Positions 1 through 7,941 of a stretch of 39,361 bases of DNA are shown here, in pieces. This DNA is from Candidatus Magasanikbacteria bacterium GW2011_GWA2_56_11. GTDB lineage: Bacteria; Patescibacteriota; Patescibacteriia; Magasanikbacterales; UBA922. Below the pieces are notes generated by a model. The model searched no databases. It had not been told where the DNA came from and saw only the letters and a list, made by a program, of their open reading frames with translations. Position 1 is the stretch's first letter; each line of letters opens with the position of its first letter. Location: contig LCRX01000007.1 in NCBI GenBank assembly GCA_001004885.1, forward strand, positions 1-39,361, given 5' to 3'. The position numbers and the translations under genes are program-made.

Positions 1-270
1 ACGATCGCCTACATCACCGAGAAACCCAAGCGGCCGGAAGGAAATTTGATTACCAACGGCATTATGGTCTTGCCCCGCAGCATCTGCGGCCTCGAACCAC
101 GGCGGAACGCAAACGGAGAATATTTTTTTACCAGCCTCGTGGACCAGCTGGCGCGTCGCGAGCCGGTCATGGCCGTCCGTTCGCGCCGGGCCATCGGCGG
201 GATATCTACCATGAACGATGTCGAGCGGCTGAATGGGCAGTTCCGGCCTCCCAGTATTTTATCTCTATGA
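1..270 (+). CDS. Sugar-phosphate nucleotidyltransferase, C-terminal fragment (truncated by window edge; HddC-like by context)
   Basis: Open from base 1 in frame 1: TIAYITEKPKRPEGNLITNGIMVLPRSICGLEP...YFFTSLVDQLARREPVMAVRSRRAIGGISTMNDVERLN; nucleotidyltransferase C-terminal style; overlaps the ATG of the heptose-kinase-like gene. Confidence 0.6.
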   Translation, partial: TIAYITEKPKRPEGNLITNGIMVLPRSICGLEPRRNANGEYFFTSLVDQLARREPVMAVRSRRAIGGISTMNDVERLNGQFRPPSILSL

Positions 271-1277
271 TAGTTACCCGCACGCCGTTTCGTCTGCCTC
301 TTGGCGGCGGCTCCACCGATCTGCCGGCTTATTACGAGGCCTACGGCGGGTTTGTTTTTTCGGTAGCCGTCAATCTGTACATGTACGTCGGTCTCAATCG
401 GCCGCCGATCGACAACCGCATCCGGGTCAAGTACAGCGCGAGCGAAGAAGTGGAGACGGTCGAGGAACTCAAACACAACAGCGCCCGGGCGGCTCTCGAA
501 CGGACCGGCCTGCGCGAAATGGTGGAGATTTCGTCCATGGCCGACGTCCCGGACGGTACCGGATTGGGGAGTTCGGGCAGTTATTTGGTCGGACTTCTGA
601 ATGCCCTGCATGCTTTTAGGGGCGATAATCTGTCGCAGACCCAGTTGGCTGAAGAAGCCTTTTCCGTTGCCGCCGACGACCTGAAGCTGCCGGACGGGAA
701 GCAGGATTTCTACTTGGCGGCCTGCGGTAATTTTTGCGTTTTGCGCATCACGCCGAAGGGCGCTGTCGATGTCCATATCCCGCCTATTTCGCTGTCCACG
801 CAGCAGGCTTTCGAGGCGCGGACTTTGCTTTTTTATACCGGCGTCCGGCGCTCGAGCGTGGACATCTTACGGAGCCAAGAGACCGCTTTGAAAGCCAAGC
901 AGACCGGCGCCATAGAGCTTAAACACGGCATTAAACGCCTGGGTGAAGAAATACTGGCGGCATTCGTAACCGGCGATCTGGATCGCTTCGGCCGCCTGAT
1001 GGATGAGCATTGGCGGCTGAAAAAACAGATGTCGGAAAAAATGTCCTCCGACCGGTTTGACGAAGTCTACGCCGCCGCCCGGCAAGCCGGGGCGCTCGGC
1101 GGCAAGATTCTGGGCGCCGGCGGCGGCGGTTTCTTTCTGGCGTACTGCCAGGAGGGGGCGCAAGCAGCCGTGCGCAGCGTTTTTGCCGGCTATGGCATGC
1201 GCGAGATTGAGTACCGGGTGGACGGCGGCGGCACCCAAGTCATAGTTAACCGGCCGCGTTCAGTGAATACGATATGA
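267..1277 (+). CDS. hddA: GHMP-family kinase, D-glycero-D-manno-heptose 7-phosphate kinase-like
   Basis: MIVTRTPFRLPLGGGSTDLPAYY start, GHMP motif GTGLGSSGSY, C-terminal GAGGGGFFLAYC; next to GmhA- and GmhB-like genes. Confidence 0.8.
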   Translation: MIVTRTPFRLPLGGGSTDLPAYYEAYGGFVFSVAVNLYMYVGLNRPPIDNRIRVKYSASEEVETVEELKHNSARAALERTGLREMVEISSMADVPDGTGLGSSGSYLVGLLNALHAFRGDNLSQTQLAEEAFSVAADDLKLPDGKQDFYLAACGNFCVLRITPKGAVDVHIPPISLSTQQAFEARTLLFYTGVRRSSVDILRSQETALKAKQTGAIELKHGIKRLGEEILAAFVTGDLDRFGRLMDEHWRLKKQMSEKMSSDRFDEVYAAARQAGALGGKILGAGGGGFFLAYCQEGAQAAVRSVFAGYGMREIEYRVDGGGTQVIVNRPRSVNTI

Positions 1278-2125
1278 AATTAGAAGGCCGTTTGGCAGTT
1301 ATTACGGGCGGGTCAGGCACGATTGGCGGCGCTATCGCCCATTTTTTTGTCCGTGAAGGCGCGCAGGTTCTTTTGGCCGGACGCAACCAGGCCGCGCTCG
1401 CGGCCATAGCCGCGCAGTCGCCGCGTAGAGAAGCTGTCAGTCTGCGCCGGGTCGATGTCGGCGAAGCGAACGAGATGAAAGAGTTCTTTGATCAAGTGGC
1501 CGATACCTGGGGCAGGCTGGATATTCTCGTTACGGCCGCCGGTGTCTACGGCGAGATTAATCCCCTCGAAGCGGCTGATCCCATTGCCTGGCAGGAAGCT
1601 TTTAAAATCAATGTCTTTGGCACGATGCACGCGGTCTGTTTCGCTTTGCCGCTTCTGAAAAAGAGTCATGAGGCCCGCGTCATCACTTTTGCCGGCGGAG
1701 GCGAGGGGCCGCTGGCCAGGTTTAGCTCTTATGCCAGCTCCAAGGGGGCGATTCTGCGTTTTGCCGAAACCGCGGCGGCCGAGCTTTGGCCGCTCGGCAT
1801 TACTGTCAATGCCATTTCCCCGGGATTGGTAAACTCTGGTTTTGTGTCCGATCTGATCGCCGCCGGTCCGGAGCGGTCGGGGCGCCAAAAGTACGAAGAA
1901 GCGCGGCAACAGCTCGCCGGCATCGGCGGCGCGGTCTCTCCCGAAAGGGCGGCGGCGCTAGCCGTGTTTCTGGCCTCGTCAGAGGCCGGGGCTTTGACCG
2001 GCAAAAATATCAGTGCGGTGTGGGACAAGTGGGAGGATATACCCCGGCACTTGCCCGAGATCATGAATTCAGATATCTACACCTCGCGCCGGATTAAACC
2101 TAAAGACCGCGGCTATGCCTGGTAA
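1274..2125 (+). CDS. SDR-family oxidoreductase
   Basis: VITGGSGTIGGAIA Rossmann motif, SSYASSKGAI (YxxxK), NAISPG; ATGA overlap with upstream gene. Confidence 0.85.
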   Translation: MKLEGRLAVITGGSGTIGGAIAHFFVREGAQVLLAGRNQAALAAIAAQSPRREAVSLRRVDVGEANEMKEFFDQVADTWGRLDILVTAAGVYGEINPLEAADPIAWQEAFKINVFGTMHAVCFALPLLKKSHEARVITFAGGGEGPLARFSSYASSKGAILRFAETAAAELWPLGITVNAISPGLVNSGFVSDLIAAGPERSGRQKYEEARQQLAGIGGAVSPERAAALAVFLASSEAGALTGKNISAVWDKWEDIPRHLPEIMNSDIYTSRRIKPKDRGYAW

Positions 2126-3116
2126 ACTTAAACTTGCCCTTATCGGCGCCGGCGGCATCGGCGCCCGCTGGCTGGAGGCGATTGCCCAAGTCCCTTTGGC
2201 GCGTCTCACCCTGGCAGTTGACACCGACCTAAATCGGGCCCGAGCCGCGGCCGCCCGTTTTCCCGGCTGCCAGGCACTGGCAGACTGGCGTGCCGCCGTG
2301 CGCGCGCCGGATCTGCAGGCCGTTTTGATAGCCACCCCGCACAATCTTCTGTCCCCGATCACGATGGGGGCGCTTTGCGCCGGCAAACACGTCCTGGCGG
2401 AAAAACCCGGAGCCGTCCGCCCGCTCGACATCCGGCGAGCCGTCCGTCTGGCAGAGCGGAGAAAACTGGTCTACATGGTGGGGTTTAATCATCGCTTTCA
2501 TCCCGGTTTTATCCTGGCGCGCCGGTTATGGCAGGCCGGACGGATAGGCGAAATTCAGTTTATCCGCGCCCGCTACGGCTTTGGCGGCCGGCCGGGAATG
2601 GAAAAGGAATGGCGGCTCGACCCGGCCGTAAGCGGCGGCGGCGAACTGATCGACCAGGGAATCCACATGATCGACATGGTGCGGTCGTTCCTTGGCGACT
2701 GCCGCGAGGTGGCGGGGTTTGCGGAGGCGCTCTACTGGCCCAGTCCAGCCGATGACAACGCCTTTGTGCTTATGAAAAACCAAAGCGGGCGGATTGGTTC
2801 CATTCACGTTAGCTGGTCAAACTGGGATCCTATCCATCAGTTTGAGATTTACGGCACGAAGGGCTATATCAAAGTGGAAGGGCTGGGGCGCAAGTACGGC
2901 GGGACTGAAGCCGTGGTTGTCGGCCTAAAACAGCGCGACCCGAGGCTCGCGCCGCGGGAGCGGCGGTATGTTTGCAATCCTGACGCTAATCTTTCGTTAT
3001 CCAGGGAGCTAAAAGAATTCATGAGCGCCGTGCGCCAGGGGCGCGCGCCAGTGCCGAACGGCGCCGACGCTTACCAGGCGCTTACTATCGTGAAAAAGAT
3101 TTATGGACGCCGTTAG
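2115..3116 (+). CDS. Gfo/Idh/MocA-family oxidoreductase
   Basis: LALIGAGGIGARWLEA, ATPHNLLSPITMGALCAGKHVLAEKPGA, ELIDQGIHMIDM. Confidence 0.88.
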   Translation: MPGKLKLALIGAGGIGARWLEAIAQVPLARLTLAVDTDLNRARAAAARFPGCQALADWRAAVRAPDLQAVLIATPHNLLSPITMGALCAGKHVLAEKPGAVRPLDIRRAVRLAERRKLVYMVGFNHRFHPGFILARRLWQAGRIGEIQFIRARYGFGGRPGMEKEWRLDPAVSGGGELIDQGIHMIDMVRSFLGDCREVAGFAEALYWPSPADDNAFVLMKNQSGRIGSIHVSWSNWDPIHQFEIYGTKGYIKVEGLGRKYGGTEAVVVGLKQRDPRLAPRERRYVCNPDANLSLSRELKEFMSAVRQGRAPVPNGADAYQALTIVKKIYGRR

Positions 3117-4233
3117 CCGTTACCGGCACATTCTCGTTACCGGCGGCGCCGGGTTCATCGGGTCTCACGTGGTGGATGATCTGCTTGAAGCCGGCTACCG
3201 CGTGCGGGTACTCGACGCCTTGCTGCCGCCGGCGCACAACGGCGTAATGCCGCCGTGGTGCAATTCCGGGGCGGAGTTTATGTTGGGCGACGTGCGGCGG
3301 AAATCCGACTGGCAGCCGGCGCTTGAGGGGATAGACGCCGTGATTCATCTGGCGGCCTACATGGATTACCACCTCGACTTTACCACCTACATCGAGACTA
3401 ATACCGCGAGTATCACGAATTTGTTCGAGGTCATAGTCGAGAACCAGCTGCCGGTCAAAAAAATCATTGCCGCTTCGTCGCAGTCGGTGTACGGAGAAGG
3501 AAAGTACTCTTGCCCCGATCATGGCGAGGCTTATTTGCTGCCGCGTTCCGAAGAAGCGCTGGCCCGCCATGACTGGGAACAACACTGTCCGGTGTGCGCT
3601 GCCGTAGCCGCGCCGGTTCCCGAACGGGAAGGCGACCGGCTCGTTCCGCTCATTCCCTACGGTGTCTCCAAACAGAGCGCCGAACAGCTCCTGGAGTGTC
3701 TGGGCGCTATTTATCAGATTCCGACCGTCTCTTTGCGTTATAGTATCGCCCTTGGCCCGCGGCAGTCGTTCCGGCACTGCTACTCCGGGGCGCTGCGTTC
3801 CTTTGCCCTCAACGTCCTGCGTGGCGAGCCGGTCCAGATGAACGAGGACGGCGGGCAGCTGCGCGATTTTGTCCACGTGGCCGACGTGGCCCGGGCGCAC
3901 CGCGTGGTACTCGAAGACGAGTGGGCAAACGGCCAGGTGTTCAACGTCGGTCTGGGCACGGGTACGCGCGTGATCGATTTGGCCCGGATGACTGCCGCGG
4001 CCGCCGGGGTACCGTTTCAGCCGCTTTTGACGAACCGTTACCGGCTGCAGGGCGCGCGCCACTCGCTGATGGATACCGGCCGCCTCCGGGCCCTCGGTTG
4101 GGGGCCGGTGCATACAGTAGACGAAGCGGCGGCCGAGTACGTGGCGTGGATAAAGCCGTGGATTGAGGAAGGCGCGGACACAAACCAGATTTATCAGGAG
4201 ATGCGCCAAGCAGGGATTGTCCGGGATTTTTAG
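3103..4233 (+). CDS. NAD-dependent sugar epimerase/dehydratase with Cys/His-containing insert
   Basis: ILVTGGAGFIGSHVVDDL, YGVSKQSAEQLL; insert SCPDHGEA...WEQHCPVCAA. Confidence 0.85.
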   Translation: MDAVSRYRHILVTGGAGFIGSHVVDDLLEAGYRVRVLDALLPPAHNGVMPPWCNSGAEFMLGDVRRKSDWQPALEGIDAVIHLAAYMDYHLDFTTYIETNTASITNLFEVIVENQLPVKKIIAASSQSVYGEGKYSCPDHGEAYLLPRSEEALARHDWEQHCPVCAAVAAPVPEREGDRLVPLIPYGVSKQSAEQLLECLGAIYQIPTVSLRYSIALGPRQSFRHCYSGALRSFALNVLRGEPVQMNEDGGQLRDFVHVADVARAHRVVLEDEWANGQVFNVGLGTGTRVIDLARMTAAAAGVPFQPLLTNRYRLQGARHSLMDTGRLRALGWGPVHTVDEAAAEYVAWIKPWIEEGADTNQIYQEMRQAGIVRDF

Positions 4234-4313
4234 CGTGAACAGCCTTATTTTATCCGTATTATTGCCTTTGGCGCCAATTTTTCGCCGGCCGTCTGACACG
4301 CTGGCCGCCAAAC

Positions 4314-4342
4314 TTGTCGGCCGCCGGCTAATATGGTATAGT
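4314..4342 (+). promoter_or_regulatory. Sigma70-like promoter: TTGTCG - 17 nt - TATAGT with extended -10 (TGG)
   Basis: TTGTCG at 4314-4319, TATAGT at 4337-4342; immediately 5' of palindromic element copy 1 and gmhA-like gene. Confidence 0.5.
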
Positions 4343-4354
4343 CGCGCTAACTTT

Positions 4355-4511
4355 GGACTGGTAGTGCGTTATTAGCAATTCTCTTTTCTAAGTCGAGCCG
4401 AAACATAGACTGATTTTCGCGGCACCAAAACTCGCTCCTACAGGCTCAGACATTGGGGCCGCGAAAATCAGTCTATGTTTCGGCTAAAAAGGGGAAAGTC
4501 GCTATGAGTTC
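4355..4511 (+). repeat. Palindromic element A, copy 1 (~157 bp)
   Basis: Perfect 28-bp inverted arms AGCCGAAACATAGACTGATTTTCGCGGC (4396-4423) / GCCGCGAAAATCAGTCTATGTTTCGGCT (4458-4485) around a 34-nt loop; ends GGACTGGTAGTGCGT / GTCGCTATGAGTTC; related copies at 33603 and 35908. Confidence 0.92.
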
Positions 4512-4546
4512 TTTCCGCCGGGCGCCTATATTTTTTTCGATCTTAT

Positions 4547-5224
4547 ATGAAGGATGAAGTCCGCTCCTCTTTTGCGGCGCAGTTTCTCGATCAAGTGGGG
4601 GACGTTACTGTCGCCATCAAGGTTCTCTACAGCGAAAAACTCGACCAGGCGGTGGATCTTTTATTTGCGGCTTGGAAACAAGGCCACTGGGTTTATATCA
4701 TGGGCAATGGCGGCTCGGCCTCGACCGCTACTCATTTGGCGGCTGATTTAAATAAAACTATCTGTCCCTCCCCCGAAGACAAGGGTCTCAAGTCGATCGC
4801 CTTAGTTGATAACATCCCGCTTGTTAGCGCGCTGACCAATGATTGGGGCTGGGAGAATATCTATGTAAACCAGCTCGAGACCCTCTATGTTGATGGCGGC
4901 GTCGGCATCGCCTTTAGCGTGCACGGCGGGAGCGGCCAGGATTTATCCGGTAAGTGGTCGCAGAACGTGCTTAAGGGTTTGCAGTACGTCAAAGACCGCG
5001 GCGGCCGGACTATAGGTTTTTCTGGTTTTGACGGCGGTCCGATGAAAGACCTGGTTGACGTGGGTATCGTCGTGCCCGCGCGTTCGACGCCTATAGTCGA
5101 AGGACTGCATGTGGTTCTTCACCATCTGGTCGTTTTTGGCCTCAAAGAGCGGATTGCCGCCCACAAAGAACAATCTGCCGTCGCTTTTTCCTCACCCTAT
5201 GGCCCGACGAGCCGTGTTTATTGA
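4547..5224 (+). CDS. gmhA: SIS-domain phosphosugar isomerase, sedoheptulose-7-phosphate isomerase-like
   Basis: YIMGNGGSASTATHLAADL, VHGGSGQ; followed by GmhB-like gene. Confidence 0.75.
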   Translation: MKDEVRSSFAAQFLDQVGDVTVAIKVLYSEKLDQAVDLLFAAWKQGHWVYIMGNGGSASTATHLAADLNKTICPSPEDKGLKSIALVDNIPLVSALTNDWGWENIYVNQLETLYVDGGVGIAFSVHGGSGQDLSGKWSQNVLKGLQYVKDRGGRTIGFSGFDGGPMKDLVDVGIVVPARSTPIVEGLHVVLHHLVVFGLKERIAAHKEQSAVAFSSPYGPTSRVY

Positions 5225-5738
5225 CCGCGACGGAGTTATCAATGAAACAGTAGACCGGGGTCAGGAATTTTATGTCGCCGGCAAGCTGGCGCGCCGCACG
5301 GCTCCATTTACTTACGAAGAATTCAACCTTAAACCCCGCGTGGCAGAGACGTTGCGACGTTTGGGCGAGCTCGGATGGACGCGGATTTTGGCCACCAATC
5401 AACCCGATATCACGTACGGCACCATGAAGCTCGCGGCGCACGAGCGCATAATGGCGGCAGTGCAAGCTCTGCCGTTGGACGACATTTTCGTCTGTACTCA
5501 CGGCCGGGCCGACGACTGCCAGTGCAAGAAACCTCGCCCGGGAATGCTGCAAGCGGCGGCCGCGAAGTGGAAGATAGACTTCTCCCGGTCTTACTTAGTC
5601 GGCGATACCCAGGCCGACTTAGGCGCCGCCCGCGCCGTCGGCGTTCCCTGCGTCCTGATTGATTACGAGTATAACCGCGAACTTGATCCCGAGTTCAGAA
5701 TTCCGGATTTTGCCTCCCTACCTTTATTTATTAAATAA
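5199..5738 (+). CDS. gmhB: HAD-family D-glycero-D-manno-heptose-1,7-bisphosphate phosphatase-like
   Basis: AVFIDRDGVINE motif, CTHGRADDCQCKKPRPGM zinc-loop-like motif, SYLVGDTQADL; ATG at 5199. Confidence 0.8.
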   Translation: MARRAVFIDRDGVINETVDRGQEFYVAGKLARRTAPFTYEEFNLKPRVAETLRRLGELGWTRILATNQPDITYGTMKLAAHERIMAAVQALPLDDIFVCTHGRADDCQCKKPRPGMLQAAAAKWKIDFSRSYLVGDTQADLGAARAVGVPCVLIDYEYNRELDPEFRIPDFASLPLFIK

Positions 5739-5747
5739 ACAGCCTTT

Positions 5748-6479
5748 ATGCAATTTTTCGTCGACACCGCCAATCTGGCGGATATCGAGGCGGCGCTCCG
5801 GCGCGGTTTTGTCCGCGGAGTAACCACCAACCCTTCGCTTCTTTCCAAAGAGCCGAAGTCGTCGTTTAAGGAGCATGTTGTGAAAATTATCGGCCTTATC
5901 CAGGAACACCAGCCCGGCAGCCATCTGAGTATCGAGGTTTTTTCCCGCGACCCGGACGAAATTTTGCGTCAGGCCGAGCAGTTCGCGCAGGAGTTCAATT
6001 ATCCGCAGATGAGCATAAAAGTCCAGGTCGGATGGAACGAGCTCGAAACGATCGCGAAACTTAAAGCCGAAGGCGTTAGCGTCAACTGCACGGCTTGCAT
6101 GACCGTCGGCCAGGCCATGATGGCGGCCGCGGCCGGCGCCCGGTATGTCAGTCTTTTTTGGGGCCGGATCCGGGACGCGGGCAGAGAAGACGCGAGCGCT
6201 GAAAAACGCTCCCTTCTGCTGGCCGACCAGACCCTCGACCAATCGGACTTTGACCCGGCCATGGTAGTGCGGCGCGTGCGGGAGCTTCTCGAAGATTCCG
6301 AACTGGCGGCCGAGATTATCGTCGGCAGCATTCGCTCGGTGGTGGATGTCCGGGACGCCGCGCTCGCCGGAGCCCACATTGTTACGATTCCGCCTAAGTT
6401 TTTCCCGGTTATGTCGAACCACTACAAAACCGATCAAGTCGTGGACCAGTTTCTTAAGGATTTTTCCGGTTGGATGTAA
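5748..6479 (+). CDS. Transaldolase / fructose-6-phosphate aldolase family protein
   Basis: MQFFVDTANLADIEAALRRGFVRGVTTNPSLL, SIKVQ (Schiff-base Lys region), AAAAGARYVSLFWGRIRDAG. Confidence 0.88.
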   Translation: MQFFVDTANLADIEAALRRGFVRGVTTNPSLLSKEPKSSFKEHVVKIIGLIQEHQPGSHLSIEVFSRDPDEILRQAEQFAQEFNYPQMSIKVQVGWNELETIAKLKAEGVSVNCTACMTVGQAMMAAAAGARYVSLFWGRIRDAGREDASAEKRSLLLADQTLDQSDFDPAMVVRRVRELLEDSELAAEIIVGSIRSVVDVRDAALAGAHIVTIPPKFFPVMSNHYKTDQVVDQFLKDFSGWM

Positions 6480-6504
6480 ACCGAGGATAGAGTTTTATCG
6501 TGGG

Positions 6505-6531
6505 GACAAGCCTAATCGGCTTGTCTTTTTT
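6505..6531 (+). terminator. Rho-independent terminator after transaldolase
   Basis: GACAAGCC-TAATC-GGCTTGTC stem-loop followed by TTTTTT. Confidence 0.88.
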
Positions 6532-6662
6532 GTCTGTGGATAACCATATCTGGCCTTTTTTTAGCTAAATTAAGCTAAAAATATTTTATTTTGAGACCGT
6601 TTGAACCTAATTGACACATCCTGACACTTATGTTACCCTTGGTTCAGTACTTGTTGGGTATT

Positions 6663-6824
6663 TAGAACCCACTCCCAAAAATAACCCCGGCTCAATTTTA
6701 TGCCTGCATGGCTGCCAATTGGCCGGCTCTCGTCGCCATAGAACCACTAGTCTGCTCAACCCGAACAATTTTCGCTCGAAACAGGCCAAAATTGCCTCGG
6801 AATTATTCTTGGCAGTGGGTTCTA
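6663..6824. repeat. Imperfect ~162-bp palindrome (element B) upstream of HTH gene
   Basis: Perfect 11-bp termini TAGAACCCACT (6663-6673) / AGTGGGTTCTA (6814-6824); inner arms CAATTTTATGCCTG (6693-6706) / CAGGCCAAAATTG (6782-6794) in register, 19 nt between outer and inner arms on each side. Confidence 0.7.
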
Positions 6825-6842
6825 GATAAATTTTTCCCCAGT

Positions 6843-7091
6843 ATGGCCGAAGAAATCAAAGATAACGCCGTCTACACCACGAGTGAAGTTAAACACCTGC
6901 TCAAGGTGAGCGAAAGCACGGTTAAGCGTCTTTTGAAGAAAGGCATTTTGCGCGCCAACAAAGTTGGCGGCCAGTACCGGATATTGGGCAAGGAGATTCT
7001 TCGCCTGATTTCGCCCGAGCTCGAAAAGAAATCGGTCAAAGCCTACCTCCAAATCAAAAAACGGGCCGTGGATGTAATAAATAAGTGGTAG
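6843..7091 (+). CDS. Small helix-turn-helix DNA-binding protein (excisionase/MerR-like)
   Basis: VYTTSEVKHLLKVSESTVKRLLKKGILRANKVGGQYRILGKEI; ATG at 6843. Confidence 0.75.
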   Translation: MAEEIKDNAVYTTSEVKHLLKVSESTVKRLLKKGILRANKVGGQYRILGKEILRLISPELEKKSVKAYLQIKKRAVDVINKW

Positions 7092-7095
7092 CCCT

Positions 7096-7941
7096 ATGGC
7101 ACCCGATAATACACCGAGTCCGCAAATCAATCAGGCCGGCCGGAACAACTACTGGAACACGTTTTCTGCTGTCAAAGACAGAGGGGAGCTGTGGTATCAT
7201 CTGGCCGGCGCCGACAAAGCGGCGGACAGCCCGGGCGGTACCGTGGCGCCGGCCGATCTCCTGTATTACGTTTACCGTTTCAGCTACGAGCGCAATGTTT
7301 TGCGTTCCGCCGTTGAGACTTACTGCCCCCGGCGCGACCGGGCTCTGGATTGCGGCACCGGCACGGGCAGAAACGCCGTCCTCTTGGCCGAATATTTTGA
7401 ACGCGTAAGCGCTTTCGACATCTCGCGGCTGTTTATAGGCGAGAACAGGATCCGGTTTGCGCGGATTCGTAATTTGGATTTTTTCATCTCCGATTTTTCC
7501 GGTTTGAAAACCACTCCGGGCGCCTACGACCTGATCTTCGTCGGCGGCGTATGCATGTACCTGAGCGAGGCGGAGATGAGAGAGGCGCTGCGGCTGGCGG
7601 CGTCGGCCTTGCGGCCCGACGGCGTGCTCGTGCTCCGCGATTCGGTTACCCCGGCGGTTACGCGCGAACATGAAGGAAAAAAAATCTACCGCAGCGAAGC
7701 GGACTACGAGCGCATCATTACCGGCGAGGGGTTCGCTATCCGCGCCAAGGCCAACGGCGCTAAGCGTAATCTGTGGTGCAGCTTGTTCCGCCGCCTGCCG
7801 GCCTGGAGCCAAGAGCGCCGGGCAGTCTGGAGAGTGTTTTCCTTTTTAACCCGGCTCACGAGCGGCGGCGTAAATTGGGCCCAACCGTTCAGGCGCCACC
7901 CGCTGGCCAATCAGTTATTTTACGTGTGTCAACCGCTATGA
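7096..7941 (+). CDS. Class I SAM-dependent methyltransferase
   Basis: ALDCGTGTGRNAVLLAEYF, YDLIFVGGVCMYLSEAEM. Confidence 0.8.
   Translation: MAPDNTPSPQINQAGRNNYWNTFSAVKDRGELWYHLAGADKAADSPGGTVAPADLLYYVYRFSYERNVLRSAVETYCPRRDRALDCGTGTGRNAVLLAEYFERVSAFDISRLFIGENRIRFARIRNLDFFISDFSGLKTTPGAYDLIFVGGVCMYLSEAEMREALRLAASALRPDGVLVLRDSVTPAVTREHEGKKIYRSEADYERIITGEGFAIRAKANGAKRNLWCSLFRRLPAWSQERRAVWRVFSFLTRLTSGGVNWAQPFRRHPLANQLFYVCQPL

Noticed and set aside
4396-4485. Considered as plain rho-independent terminator
   Set aside because: Perfect arms but a 34-nt conserved loop and no U-tract (followed by AAAAAGGGG); conserved sequence extends well beyond the stem.
4355-4511. Considered as CRISPR repeat or integron attC site
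   Set aside because: Copies are not in an array with spacers, no cas genes or integron integrase seen, and termini lack RYYYAAC/GTTRRRY core sites.
6535-6543. TGTGGATAA, an exact DnaA-box sequence
   Set aside because: Single isolated copy just after a terminator, no cluster, AT-rich unwinding array or dnaA/dnaN nearby; chance 9-mer.
6600-6660. TTGACACATCCTGACAC as a promoter -35
   Set aside because: TTGACA present at about 6611 but no convincing -10 at 16-18 nt; not called.
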